A DNA stretch of 64,000 nt from an uncultured Candidatus Cenarchaeum sp. (GTDB lineage Archaea > Thermoproteota > Nitrososphaeria > Nitrososphaerales > Nitrosopumilaceae), in contig OY282369.1 in the NCBI GenBank assembly GCA_958295735.1, positions 1,410,161-1,474,160 of the forward strand, in the 5' to 3' direction. A program made the translations under genes and the position numbers. Under the pieces are notes generated by a model that saw only the letters and a program-made list of their open reading frames with translations, ran no database searches and was not told the origin of the DNA. The stretch's first letter is position 1. Each line of letters starts with the position of its first letter. Of the stretch, positions 34,853 to 43,324 are shown piece after piece.

Positions 34853-35707
34853 CTACGGCGGCCCCGCCGCGGCGGCGGCCGATGCGGCCGCGGCCCCCGC
34901 GCCGGGAGGGGGAGCCGGATCCTCGGCGACCCCGGAGGCCGTGACGCGCAGCGCGAACCGCGAGCTCGCGTTGATCGTCACCAGCTCGCCCCGGACCGAG
35001 GCGGGCGCGGGAGCCGCGGACGCGGCGTCCCCGCCGTCGCCGTACTTGTCGCTGTCGTCCCTGTGCAACCGGATCCGGACGTGCGCGAACAGCTCCATGG
35101 CGCGGCCCATGCTCTCCACTTCCACCCCGTCGGCCACGCGCACCGTGTTCGTGACTATCGCCGGCACGCCGGCCGCGAGGGCCTCCCCGGCCAGGCCCCG
35201 GGCGTACGCCATGAACTGCGCGTAGCGGCCCCCCGCCCCCGGAGCGCGATGCGGCGCGCCGGGGGCGGCGGGCCGCGGGGCGGGCGGCGGCTGCATCCGG
35301 CCCCCGCCCCACCGCGGCCGCTGCCGGCCGCCGTACTCGAACGAGAACAGGTCGGTGACGCCGTCCACTACCGCCAGGGAAAAATTGCCGCCCCCCATCG
35401 CTCGCAGGGCCGACGCCTGCTCCCCGACGTTCGTCGTCCGCATCACCCAGATCCGATCCAGCGCCTCCATCTCCCCCCCAGCCATCTCCAGGATCCGCTC
35501 CGGCCGGAACTCGCCCTTCGTGTCCACGAACAGCACGCGGGCGCCGGCGCGCGCGGCGCGGGCGCACACGTGGTACGCCAGCTGCGTCTTGCCGGAGGCG
35601 GGCGGCCCGAATATGTCCGTGATGGACCCCGCCCCGAACCGCCCCCCCAGCGGGCCGTCGATCCCCCGTATCCCCGACGCTACGGCGATGCGGCCGGGAT
35701 GCGCCAT
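34853..35707 (-). CDS. radB: RadB-like RecA-family ATPase
   Basis: 284 residues. Walker A is DIFGPPASGKTQLAYHV, Walker B NFSLAVVDGVTDLFSFE, and PAIVTNTVR matches a RecA-fold strand. It lacks the N-terminal helix-hairpin-helix of RadA and is short, as in the RadB paralog of archaeal recombinases. A Pro/Ala/Gly-rich insertion (about residues 140-160) and a low-complexity C-terminus (AEDPAPPPGAGAAAASAA) are lineage additions. ATG 35707 is 26 nt below AGTTTTTTATAAG. Likely role: accessory factor in recombination. Confidence 0.85.
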   Translation of the reverse strand: MAHPGRIAVASGIRGIDGPLGGRFGAGSITDIFGPPASGKTQLAYHVCARAARAGARVLFVDTKGEFRPERILEMAGGEMEALDRIWVMRTTNVGEQASALRAMGGGNFSLAVVDGVTDLFSFEYGGRQRPRWGGGRMQPPPAPRPAAPGAPHRAPGAGGRYAQFMAYARGLAGEALAAGVPAIVTNTVRVADGVEVESMGRAMELFAHVRIRLHRDDSDKYGDGGDAASAAPAPASVRGELVTINASSRFALRVTASGVAEDPAPPPGAGAAAASAAAAAGPP

Positions 35708-36043
35708 GGCGCGCCGGAGGGGCCGTTCTTATAAAAAACTGCGCGGGGCCGCCCGGCGCGGGGGGATGCCCGCCCCCCCCCGCCCGGCGCGGATCCGGAT
35801 CAGCGCGGGCGCCCCCCCCCGCCGGGCGCCGCGCGCAGGGACGGGCGGGAGGCGGAGGCGGCGCGGGCGCGCGGGGCGCCGGAAGCCCGCTCCGTTGGGC
35901 GGCCGACGGCGCCATGAAGGCGGGGGCGGGCCCCGGCATCCGCGAACCGCCTGGCCCTCCCCCGGCCGGCGGAGCGCGGCCCGTGCGCCGCAACCGGCCG
36001 GATGCGCGGCCGCCCGCCCCCGCCTGAAAGTGGAACCTGCCGC
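35708..36043. other. GC-rich intergenic region, no gene seen
   Basis: After the radB TATA box (about 35729-35737) the stretch is Pro/Arg-rich in all frames. GCGCGGATCCGGATCAGCGC at 35787 recalls a family B core, but too weakly to call a copy. Confidence 0.5.
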
Positions 36044-36247
36044 TTAATCCCGCCTGCGGCCCCAGCCGTGGCCGCATTCGCCGCACTCCCAGCCAGGGTC
36101 GTCTGGCCCGACGCAGCACCCCCCGAGCACGATCTTCCCGCTGTCCAGCTTTTCCTGTAACTTCTCGTCTATCGGCATGTACCCGTACATGATCCTTGCT
36201 ATCTTCCTGCCGCCGCATTCGGGGCAGGTCTTCCTCCTGTATGCCAC
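36044..36247 (-). CDS. Small zinc-ribbon protein, 67 aa
   Basis: Two knuckles, TCPECGG at the N-terminus and WECGECGHGWG at the C-terminus, enclose MYGYMPIDEKLQEKLDSGKI and VLGGCCVGPDDPGW; a conserved small-protein pattern (GKIVLGGC...DDP.W.C..CGH.W) that I recognise without a known function. ATG 36280 is in frame, but the TATA-like TTTTTATCAAAAG just inside it predicts leaderless initiation at GTG 36247, which also removes the non-conserved MFLSKAGQSGT. Confidence 0.82.
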   Translation of the reverse strand: MAYRRKTCPECGGRKIARIMYGYMPIDEKLQEKLDSGKIVLGGCCVGPDDPGWECGECGHGWGRRRD

Positions 36248-36865
36248 CGTCCCGCTTTGGCCCGCTTTTGATAAAAACATAGCTTGCCGCCCCCCGCCGC
36301 GCAGCCCCGAAACCGCTTCGCGCGCCGCCCGGCGGGCCGGCCCGATGCGGGGCCGGCGCGGGAATGGCGGCGCGCGGGTTCCCCGACGGAACCGATCGCG
36401 CGGGAACCGCGGCCGGCGCGCGGCGAACGGCGCGGGCGGTCGCCGCCGGGCGCGGGCGGTCGCCGCCGGGCGCGGCGGGCGCCGGGCCGCGGGCCCCGCG
36501 CGGGCTGCAGCGCACGCGCGGCGCCCCCCCGGCCCCGCGCGTCCCGGCCCCGCGCGTCCCGGCCCGGAGGGCGCGGCCGCGGCCGTTCCCGGCGCGGATC
36601 CGGATCGGCGGCGCCCGCGCGCGAAAAGGCGCGGCCGGGCCCGGACGGGGACCGCGCCCGGCGGCAGCGGGCCGCCCCCCGATCCCGCGCCCGGATCGCC
36701 GCGGGAACGGCCCCGCGCAGCGCGAAGAACGGCGCGGGGCCGCGCGCCCGCCGGCCGCGGGAACGGCCCCGCCGGTCCGCGCCCGCGGGGCGGGAGTTGC
36801 CGGCCTGGCGCAAAAAATTAGGCAAGGCTTTTATTAATGCCGGGCAGAATCCCGCCGAACGTACA
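36248..36865. other. Long intergenic region with short tandem repeats and a family A copy
   Basis: No gene supported. It holds a 20-bp duplication GCGGGCGGTCGCCGCCGGGC (about 36437-36475), a 16-bp duplication around 36530-36565 (CCCGGCCCCGCGCGTC), and a family A copy (36640-36712: GGACCGCGCCCGGCGGCAGC, CCGATCCCGCGCCCGGATCG). CTTTTATTAATG at 36828-36839 is the probable promoter of the LSm-MetK operon. Confidence 0.65.
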
Positions 36866-37108
36866 GTGTCCCAGCCCACGGCGAAGCGGCCGCTCACCAC
36901 GCTACAGAGGAGCACCAAGAAGAAGGTGACGGTGCGCCTGAAGAACGAGGTGGTGTACAAGGGAAAGATAGACAACGTTGACTCTTACATGAACCTCATA
37001 ATGACCGATGCCGAGGAGTTGCAGGACGGCAGGGTCATAGCCAACTACGGCAGGGCCATACTGCGGGGGAACAACGTCCTGTTCATAAAGCTGGAAAATG
37101 AACTCTGA
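36866..37108 (+). CDS. Sm-like archaeal protein (LSm)
   Basis: 80 residues. Sm1 motif KKVTVRLKNEVVYKGKIDNVDSYMNLIM and Sm2 NYGRAILRGNNVLFI are complete. Archaeal LSm forms a heptameric ring binding U-rich RNA. GTG 36866 follows the A/T box by about 33 nt, a little more than usual; a nearer start is not available. metK begins 15 nt after its stop, so they are one operon. Confidence 0.96.
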   Translation: MSQPTAKRPLTTLQRSTKKKVTVRLKNEVVYKGKIDNVDSYMNLIMTDAEELQDGRVIANYGRAILRGNNVLFIKLENEL

Positions 37109-37123
37109 GGGGGCGCCCCCGCG

Positions 37124-38293
37124 GTGAGGAGCTTCCTGTTCACGTCCGAGTCGGTGACCGGGGGGCACCCGGACAAGCTCTGCGACCAGATATCCGACGC
37201 GTTCCTGGACGAGTACATCCGGCAGGATCCCGACTCGCGCGTCGCGGTGGAGGCGATGGTCACCACGGGGTACGCGGTCGTCTCCGGGGAGGTCACCTCC
37301 AGGGCCAGCTTCGGGCCGGCCGAGCAGGAGGAGCTGGTGAGGCGCGTCATACGCGAAGCCGGGTACGACGATCCGGCCCTCATGTTCGACGCGGACTCTT
37401 GCCGCGTGGACCTGCGGATACACGCGCAGAGCCCGGACATCAGCATGGGGGTGACGGCGGCGGAGGGCCGGGAGCAGGGGGCCGGCGACCAGGGGCTCAT
37501 GTTCGGCTACGCCTCGGACGAGACCGAGGAGCTCATGCCCGTCCCGATACTGCTGGCGCACCGGCTCACCGAGAGGCTGGCCGGCGCCCGCAGGTCGGGC
37601 GCCCTGCCGTGGGCCAGGCCCGACGGCAAGTCGCAGGTGTCCGTGATGTACGAGGGCGGCAGGCCCGCGCGGATAGGCACGGTCGTGGTGTCCACGCAGC
37701 ACGCACCCGGCGCGTCCGCCGGGGAGATAAGGGAGGGCGTCATGGGGGAGGTGGTCAAGCCCGTCTGCGGGGACAGCGGCCTGTGGGACGGCGCCGCCAC
37801 CGTCCACGTGAACCCGACCGGCCGGTTCGAGATAGGGGGGCCCCACGGGGACACGGGGCTGACCGGCCGCAAGATAATAGTGGACACGTACGGCGGGTTC
37901 GGGCGGCACGGGGGCGGCGCGTTTTCCGGCAAGGACCCCTCGAAGGTGGACAGGTCCGCCTGCTACATGTGCCGCTACGTGGCCAAGAACATAGTGGCGG
38001 CGGGGCTGGCGCGCAGGTGCGAGGTGCAGCTGGCCTACGCGATAGGCGTGCCAGAGCCGGTCTCCCTGATGGTCGACGCGTTCGGGACGGCCGCCGTCCC
38101 GGAAGAGCGCATAGAGGGGATGGTCAGGGGCGCCTTCGGGATGACCCCCGCGGCCATAGTGGACAGGCTCGACCTGAAGCGCCCCATATACCGGCAGACC
38201 GCCGCGTACGGACACTTTGGCCGGCTGGGCCCCGGGTTCACGTGGGAAAGGACCGACGGGGCCGCCGCGCTAAGAGAGGCCGCCGGCCTCTAG
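37124..38293 (+). CDS. metK: S-adenosylmethionine synthetase, bacterial type
   Basis: 389 residues. Makes SAM from ATP and methionine, and so feeds the cobalamin methyltransferases nearby. Signature stretches: [46 protein letters not shown], and [19 protein letters not shown]. This is the bacterial MetK, not the archaeal MAT, implying old transfer into the lineage. GTG 37124. The last 24 bp overlap the convergent epimerase gene. Confidence 0.97.
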   Translation: MRSFLFTSESVTGGHPDKLCDQISDAFLDEYIRQDPDSRVAVEAMVTTGYAVVSGEVTSRASFGPAEQEELVRRVIREAGYDDPALMFDADSCRVDLRIHAQSPDISMGVTAAEGREQGAGDQGLMFGYASDETEELMPVPILLAHRLTERLAGARRSGALPWARPDGKSQVSVMYEGGRPARIGTVVVSTQHAPGASAGEIREGVMGEVVKPVCGDSGLWDGAATVHVNPTGRFEIGGPHGDTGLTGRKIIVDTYGGFGRHGGGAFSGKDPSKVDRSACYMCRYVAKNIVAAGLARRCEVQLAYAIGVPEPVSLMVDAFGTAAVPEERIEGMVRGAFGMTPAAIVDRLDLKRPIYRQTAAYGHFGRLGPGFTWERTDGAAALREAAGL

Positions 38294-39139
38294 GGCCTCG
38301 CCGTACCCGCGGAACCTGCCCATCCCCGTCAGCCGCCGCAGCCTCCCAAAGTCCCCCGTGAACCCGCCCACCAGTATGTTCAGGTCGTCGGGGCCGAACT
38401 CGGCGGCCGGATCGCGCACGGCCGCCCTGTACGCCTCCTCCAGGCCGATGCGGTCTATGCCCGCGTGCCTCACCCCCGAGAGCAGCTCGTTGTACGTGAC
38501 CACGTCGGGGCCGACCAGGTCCACCGTCGCGTTGGCGAGGCCGGGCCGCAGGCCGGCGGCCGCCGCGGCTATCGCCTCGCAGGCGTCGCCCACGTGTATG
38601 GGCTGCATCTCGTACTCGCCGGAGCCGGGAACGGCGAGGCGGCCCGCCCGGCGCCGCATCTGCCCCCTGAGGCGGCGCGAGAGGGGATCCCCCCGGCCCA
38701 TTATGAACGAGGGGCGGAACACCGTGTACTGCACCCCTGAGAGCGCCACCGCCCGCTCGGCCTCGTACTTTGAGGCAAAGTACGCGGTGGCGGCGCGGGG
38801 GGAGGCGCCCAGCCCGCTCAGGTACACGATCCTCCGCACCCCGGCGCGGCGGCACATGCGGGCCACCCTGGCCGCCAGCCCGGCGTTCGAGTCGGAGTAG
38901 CGCGGGGGGGCGGCCCGGCCCGAGCCGGCCAGGTGCACCAGCGCGCCGCAGCGGCGCAGCGCGGGGAGCAGGTCGGCCTCGGAGTACGAGGGGCTCGCGG
39001 CCGCCTCCTCGCCGCGGCGCAGCCTGACGCGGCCGCGGGAGATGCACGTCACCGGGATGCCGCGGGAGGCCAGGAGCGCCCTGAGGTTGCGCGCCACGAA
39101 CCCGCTCGCGCCGCTCACCGCAGTCCGATCGCGCGCCAT
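38270..39139 (-). CDS. NAD(P)-dependent atypical SDR epimerase/reductase (NDUFA9-like)
   Basis: 289 residues. Rossmann start [42 protein letters not shown], the active site YFASKYEAE (YxxxK), [11 protein letters not shown], and [11 protein letters not shown], all as in extended/atypical SDRs such as NDUFA9-like quinone-oxidoreductase-associated proteins. The substrate cannot be deduced. ATG 39139 is 25 nt from CGGTTAAAATCG on the minus strand. Confidence 0.88.
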   Translation of the reverse strand: MARDRTAVSGASGFVARNLRALLASRGIPVTCISRGRVRLRRGEEAAASPSYSEADLLPALRRCGALVHLAGSGRAAPPRYSDSNAGLAARVARMCRRAGVRRIVYLSGLGASPRAATAYFASKYEAERAVALSGVQYTVFRPSFIMGRGDPLSRRLRGQMRRRAGRLAVPGSGEYEMQPIHVGDACEAIAAAAAGLRPGLANATVDLVGPDVVTYNELLSGVRHAGIDRIGLEEAYRAAVRDPAAEFGPDDLNILVGGFTGDFGRLRRLTGMGRFRGYGEALEAGGLS

Positions 39140-39254
39140 CCGCGCGGGCCGCGCGCTCCCGATTTTAACCGTGCCGGGCGCGGCCCCGGGCGGCCCCGGC
39201 GGGCGGGATCCCCGCGACCGATACATTTAGATCGGGGTGTTTCCGCTGGCCGCC

Positions 39255-39503
39255 ATGGTGGAGTCCGAGCCGACGCTGCTGCGCAGGGAGCTGGTCGCCG
39301 TGTGCGAGCAGCTCGCGGATCTGGAGGCCGCCGTCGCGGAGCAGCGCTCCACCATCGCGGAGCAGAACGACCTGATCGCGACGCAGGGCGCCACGATCGC
39401 GAGGCTGGAGGACAGGCTGGCCGCGTACGAGGATCCGGGCGCCGCCCCGCCGCCGGCCCCCGCGGAGGGGGCCCCCGACCCGGCGCAGCGGCGCCTCGCG
39501 TAG
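39255..39503 (+). CDS. Small coiled-coil protein, 82 aa
   Basis: Residues 8-60 are a continuous heptad pattern (LRRELVAVCEQLADLEAAVA ... TIARLEDRLAAYED), then a Pro/Ala tail. ATG 39255 follows ATACATTTAGATC by 27 nt (leaderless). No family recognised; probably a dimerising partner protein. A second protein of this type is at 44839-45078. Confidence 0.72.
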   Translation: MVESEPTLLRRELVAVCEQLADLEAAVAEQRSTIAEQNDLIATQGATIARLEDRLAAYEDPGAAPPPAPAEGAPDPAQRRLA

Positions 39504-39579
39504 CGGGGGCCGATCGGCCGCCGGCTCCCGGGGGGCGGCAAGGGTTAATACGAATGCGGCCGCGCCGCCGCCGTGGGGG

Positions 39580-40734
39580 GTGACCAGGCGGGGGCTGCGC
39601 ACCGGCTTCACCACGGGGACCTGCGCGGCCGCGGCGGCCAAGGCGGCGGCGCTGGCCGCGCTGGGCGGCAGCCCCTTCGAGGGGCACGTGGAGGTCGACC
39701 TGCCGGGGGGCGGCGCCGCCCGCATCGCCGCCGGCCGGTGCGAGATGATCCCGGGCGGCGCCCGCTGCTCGGTCGTGAAGGACGGCGGGGACGATCCCGA
39801 CGTGACGAGCGGGGCGCTCATAGTGTCCGAGGTCCTGCCGGGCGGCCCGCCAGGCGACGTGCGGATACTCGGCGGGGAGGGCGTCGGGACGGTCACCAAG
39901 CCGGGGCTGGGCCTGGAGATCGGCGGGCCCGCCATCAACCCCGTCCCGCGCCGGATGATCGAGCGGAGCGTGCGCGGGGCGCTGCGCGGCGGCGGGGCCG
40001 CCGTGACCGTGTCGGTCCCCGCCGGGAGGGAGCTGGCGCCCAAGACGGACAACCCGCGGCTGGGCATAGTGGGCGGCATATCGATACTCGGCACCAGCGG
40101 GATAGTCGTGCCGTTCTCCACGGCCTCGTTCGCCGCGTCCATACGCCAGGGGATCGACGTGGCCGTCGCCGCGGGCGACGGGGGCCTGGTGGTGCTCACC
40201 ACGGGCGGCAGGAGCGAGGAGTTCGCGCGGCGGGCGGCCGGCCCGCTGCCCGACCACTGCTTCGTCCAGATGGGCGACTTTGCGGGGTACGCCGTGGAGC
40301 AGTGCGCGAAGAAGGGCGTGGGGGAGGTGCTGCTGGCGGGGTTCGTCGGCAAGCTGGCCAAGATGGCCGCCGGCGCGTCCCAGACCCACGTGAAGGGCTC
40401 CAAGGTCGACACGGCCATGCTGGCGCGGCTGGCCGCCGAGGCGGGCCTGTCTCCCGGGACCGCCGAGGCGGTGCGCGGGGCCAACACCGCGAGGCACGCG
40501 ATGGAGGTGGTGGTGGGGCGGGAGCCGGGGGCGGGAGCCGGGGCGTTCTTCGGGCTCGTGTGCGAGCGGGTCCGCGGCAGGATGGCCGCCCGCGCCGGGG
40601 GCATGGGGGTGGGGGTGGCCATGTTCGACTTCGAGGGCGGGGTGCTGGCCTGCCGGCGGGAGCGCGGCGCGCGCCCCCTCCCCGCCGCGGATGCGGGGCC
40701 GGGGGGCGGATCAGCAAGCTATTTTACAAAATAG
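39580..40734 (+). CDS. cbiD: Cobalt-precorrin-5B C1-methyltransferase
   Basis: 384 residues. CbiD methylates C1 after ring contraction in anaerobic cobalamin synthesis. Diagnostic: RTGFTTGTCAAAAAKAAALA, GEGVGTVTKPGLGLEIGGPAINPVPR, GIVGGISILGTSGIVVPFS, HCFVQMGDFAGYA and GFVGKLAKMAAGASQTHVKG. GTG 39580, with GGTTAATACG about 30 nt upstream. It opens a four-gene plus-strand cluster (cbiD-cbiG-cbiX-cbiC). Confidence 0.97.
   Translation: MTRRGLRTGFTTGTCAAAAAKAAALAALGGSPFEGHVEVDLPGGGAARIAAGRCEMIPGGARCSVVKDGGDDPDVTSGALIVSEVLPGGPPGDVRILGGEGVGTVTKPGLGLEIGGPAINPVPRRMIERSVRGALRGGGAAVTVSVPAGRELAPKTDNPRLGIVGGISILGTSGIVVPFSTASFAASIRQGIDVAVAAGDGGLVVLTTGGRSEEFARRAAGPLPDHCFVQMGDFAGYAVEQCAKKGVGEVLLAGFVGKLAKMAAGASQTHVKGSKVDTAMLARLAAEAGLSPGTAEAVRGANTARHAMEVVVGREPGAGAGAFFGLVCERVRGRMAARAGGMGVGVAMFDFEGGVLACRRERGARPLPAADAGPGGGSASYFTK
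40717..40734 (+). promoter_or_regulatory. Internal promoter with inverted repeat before cbiG
   Basis: CTATTTTACAAAATAG (seven-base arms, two-base centre) lies at the very end of cbiD, including its TAG stop. Its CTATTTTA is a TATA-like box 26 nt before GTG 40749. The symmetry suggests a repressor site over the promoter. Confidence 0.6.
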
Positions 40735-40748
40735 GGGCGCGGGGAGCC

Positions 40749-41861
40749 GTGGACGTGTCGGTGCTGGCGATAACGAGGAGCGGCGTGAGGACGGCGCTGG
40801 AGCTCAAGAAGTCGTTCCCGTCGTGGTCGGTGCACGCCCCGGCGAAGCTCTCCGGCGGCGGGGCGGGGGACGGGGAGGTGGAGTGGTTCGAGGGGGCGGC
40901 CGGCGCCGCGGTGGGCCGCCTGTTCGCGGCGGGCGGCGGCATGGTGTGCCTGTTCTCGCTCGGGGCCGTGGTCAGGCTGGTGGCCCCCCACCTGCGGGAC
41001 AAGAAGACGGATCCGGCCGTGGTGGTGGTGGACGAGGGCGCCAAGTTCGCGATCAGCGTGCTGTCGGGGCACATAGGCGGCGCCAACCGGCTGGCCGAGG
41101 ACATAGCGGCCAGGACGGGGGCCACGCCCGTGATCACCACCGCCGCCGACGTGATCGGGACCATACCGGTGGACATGGTGGGGCGGAAGTTCCGCTGGGA
41201 GATAGACGGGGACGAGCACGTCACCGCGGTGAGCGCGTGCATGGTGAACGGGGATGCCGTGGGCCTGTACCAGGACGCGGGCCGGAGGGACTGGTGGGCG
41301 CCGGCGGGGAAGAAGGGCGCCGCGGCCGGGGGGCTCCCGGCCAACGTGACGGAGTACGGGACCGAGCGGGAGCTCGCCGCCTCGGATGCCAAGGCCCTTA
41401 TGATAATCTCGGACAGGACGGGGATAGCGGAGGGGGCGGGGAAGGGCAGGCCGTCGGTCACCTACAGGCCCAAGACGCTCGCGGTGGGGGTGGGGCTCCA
41501 CTGGGACACCGCGGAGGAGGAGGTAAGGGCCGGGCTGGAGGCCACGCTGGAGCGGTTCTCGCTGAGCCGGCTGTCCGTGGCCGCGGTGGCCACGATGCGC
41601 AAGGCCCGCCCGCCCGCCGGGCTGGAGGCCTACGCCGCCTCGACGGGGGTGCGGCTGGAGTACGTGGAGCCGGAGATGCTGGCCAGGGTGCCCGTGCCGA
41701 ACCCGTCCGATACCGTGGCCGCGTTCGAGGGGACGCCCAGCGTGGCCGAGGCGGCCGCCCTCCTCGCCTCGGGCGGGGAGCTGCTGGTGGAAAAGCAGAA
41801 ATTCCCGCCCAACCTGACCGTGGCAGTGGCCAGGACGGCGGCCGGGAGCGAGGCCGCATGA
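40749..41861 (+). CDS. cbiG: Cobalt-precorrin-5A hydrolase
   Basis: 370 residues. Opens the delta-lactone of cobalt-precorrin-5A and releases acetaldehyde. N-terminal CbiG domain with VCLFSLGAVVRLVAPHLRDKKTDPAVVVVDE, SVLSGHIGGANRLAEDIAA and GATPVITTAADV; the C-terminal CobE/GbiG domain shows AVGVGLHWDT and FPPNLTVAVARTAAG. GTG 40749 is placed by the internal promoter. The stop overlaps cbiX by ATGA. Confidence 0.96.
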   Translation: MDVSVLAITRSGVRTALELKKSFPSWSVHAPAKLSGGGAGDGEVEWFEGAAGAAVGRLFAAGGGMVCLFSLGAVVRLVAPHLRDKKTDPAVVVVDEGAKFAISVLSGHIGGANRLAEDIAARTGATPVITTAADVIGTIPVDMVGRKFRWEIDGDEHVTAVSACMVNGDAVGLYQDAGRRDWWAPAGKKGAAAGGLPANVTEYGTERELAASDAKALMIISDRTGIAEGAGKGRPSVTYRPKTLAVGVGLHWDTAEEEVRAGLEATLERFSLSRLSVAAVATMRKARPPAGLEAYAASTGVRLEYVEPEMLARVPVPNPSDTVAAFEGTPSVAEAAALLASGGELLVEKQKFPPNLTVAVARTAAGSEAA

Positions 41862-42625
41862 GGCGCGGCATGCTCATAATAGACAGGGGGAGCCGCGAGC
41901 CCGAGGCATCGGAGGAGCTCGACGCCATCTGCGCCGGCGTCATGGGGAGCGGGGACAGGTACGAGTTCGCCGAGCACTGCTTCCTGGAGGTGGTTCCCCC
42001 GTTCATAGCGGAGGGGATGGGGAGGGCGCTGGGCAGGTCCCCCGACGCGCTCACCATAGTGCCCTACTTTCTGTACCCGGGCCGCAAGGTGAAGGCGGCG
42101 GTCGCCGATGCCGTGGGGCGGCAGGCGGGCACGGGGGTCAGGTTCGTGGTGTCGCGGCCCATGAGCATGCACCGCTCGCTGGTGCGGCTGGTGGACCGCA
42201 GGGTGCGCTCCGCGCTGGAGGAGGCGGGGCTGGGCTCCGTCCCCAGCAGCGGCGTGGACGTGCTGGTGGTGGGGCACGGCAGCCGCGACCCCAACGCGGC
42301 CAGGTCCATCCGGTACATAGTGGACGGGCTGGCGCCCTCGTACAGGAACGCGGCCCACTGCTTCCTGGAGATGGAGCAGCCGGACATACGGCGCGGCGTG
42401 GAGGAGGCCGCGGCGCGCGGGCCGGCGGTGCTGGCCGTGGTGCTCTACTTTTTGCACGAGGGGGCCCACGTGAAGCGCGACGTGCGCGAGGACCTGGATC
42501 CGGCCCTGCGGGATGCCGGCCTCGGCAGGGTGGTCGTGACCAGGCACATAGGCGCCGATCCCGCGATGGTGGGACTGGTGGTGGAGAAGGCCAGGGAGGC
42601 CGAGGATGCCGCCGGCTGCGGCTGA
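41858..42625 (+). CDS. cbiX: Sirohydrochlorin cobaltochelatase-like CbiX, two-domain form
   Basis: 255 residues made of two CbiX domains. CbiX inserts cobalt into sirohydrochlorin. The C-terminal half keeps VLVVGHGSRDPNAARS and CFLEMEQP with HEGAHVKRD. In the N-terminal half the matching motif is LIIDRGSREPEASEE: the metal-binding His of GHGS is Arg, although CFLEVVPP and FLYPGRKVKA remain (the second His region reads GRK). The first domain is therefore probably structural and the second catalytic. Coupled to cbiG and overlapping cbiC by 20 bp. Confidence 0.93.
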   Translation: MRRGMLIIDRGSREPEASEELDAICAGVMGSGDRYEFAEHCFLEVVPPFIAEGMGRALGRSPDALTIVPYFLYPGRKVKAAVADAVGRQAGTGVRFVVSRPMSMHRSLVRLVDRRVRSALEEAGLGSVPSSGVDVLVVGHGSRDPNAARSIRYIVDGLAPSYRNAAHCFLEMEQPDIRRGVEEAAARGPAVLAVVLYFLHEGAHVKRDVREDLDPALRDAGLGRVVVTRHIGADPAMVGLVVEKAREAEDAAGCG

Positions 42626-43262
42626 CCGGGGGAGCTCCATAGAGGCGGCCAGCATGGCCGTCATCGAGGCCGAGATCGGGGAGCACGGGTACGGGCGGGA
42701 GGAGTGGCCCGTGGTGAGGAGGATAATACACGCGACGGCCGACTTTGACTTTGCCCGCGGCGGCGCGGTAGTGTTCGGGCGCGGCGCCGTGGGCGCGGGG
42801 CTGGAGGCGCTCGGGCGCGGATGCCGCATAGTGGCCGACGTGAACGGCGTGAAGGGGCTGCTCAGCAGGGGGGGAATGGCGGCGTGCGGGAGCGGCGCGG
42901 TCTGCCGGATAGCCGAGCAGGGCGTGGCGGAGGCGGCGGCGGCCTCCGCCGGCGCCATGACGCGGGCGCAGGCGTCCATGAGGGCCTCGGCGGCAGACAT
43001 GGACGGCGGCATAGTGGCGGTGGGAAACGCCCCCACCGCCCTGCTCGAGGTGATCTCGATGGTGGCCGAGGGCGCCGCGCGGCCGGCCCTGGTGGTGGGG
43101 CTGCCCGTCGGGTTCATATCCGCGGCCGAGTCGAAGGCCGAGCTGGAGGGCGCCGGCGTCCCGTTCATCACCAACAGGGGCAGGAAGGGCGGGAGCCCGG
43201 CGGCCGCGGCGGCCGTCAACGCCCTCATGGTGATGCGGCGGGGCGGCGGCGGGGAGGGCTAG
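42606..43262 (+). CDS. cbiC: Cobalt-precorrin-8 methylmutase
   Basis: 218 residues. Moves a methyl group from C11 to C12 to give cobyrinate. Family marks: EEWPVVRRIIHATADFDFA (catalytic His), IVADVNGVKGL, GIVAVGNAPTALLEV, ALVVGLPVGFISAAESKAEL and PFITNRGRKGGSPAAAAAVNAL. The start overlaps the end of cbiX. The C-terminus (RRGGGGEG) and stop lie in a duplicated segment shared with the 3' end of the convergent cbiA. Confidence 0.97.
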   Translation: MPPAAADRGSSIEAASMAVIEAEIGEHGYGREEWPVVRRIIHATADFDFARGGAVVFGRGAVGAGLEALGRGCRIVADVNGVKGLLSRGGMAACGSGAVCRIAEQGVAEAAAASAGAMTRAQASMRASAADMDGGIVAVGNAPTALLEVISMVAEGAARPALVVGLPVGFISAAESKAELEGAGVPFITNRGRKGGSPAAAAAVNALMVMRRGGGGEG

Positions 43263-43324
43263 CGCGCCGGGAACCGGGCCGCGGCGGCGCGGCCCAAAAG
43301 CCGCGCGGCGGGGAGGGCTAGCGC
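43246..43324. repeat. Degenerate direct duplication at the convergent cbiC/cbiA ends
   Basis: GCGGCGGGGAGGGCTAGCGC at 43246-43265 recurs at 43305-43324. The next about 17 bases also match imperfectly (CCGGGAACCGGGCCGC versus TCGAGAACCCGGCCGC). Period 59 bp. Both stop codons fall in the copies. An older or different duplication than the 70-bp units. Confidence 0.75.

Noticed and set aside
34638-35225. Plus-strand frames after aglB
   Set aside because: Low-complexity Pro/Arg/Ala sequence opposite radB, which has Walker motifs and a promoter.
43246-43324. Duplication at cbiC/cbiA as a sixth insert unit
   Set aside because: Period 59 bp, imperfect copies and only about 22 bp between; kept as a separate degenerate duplication.
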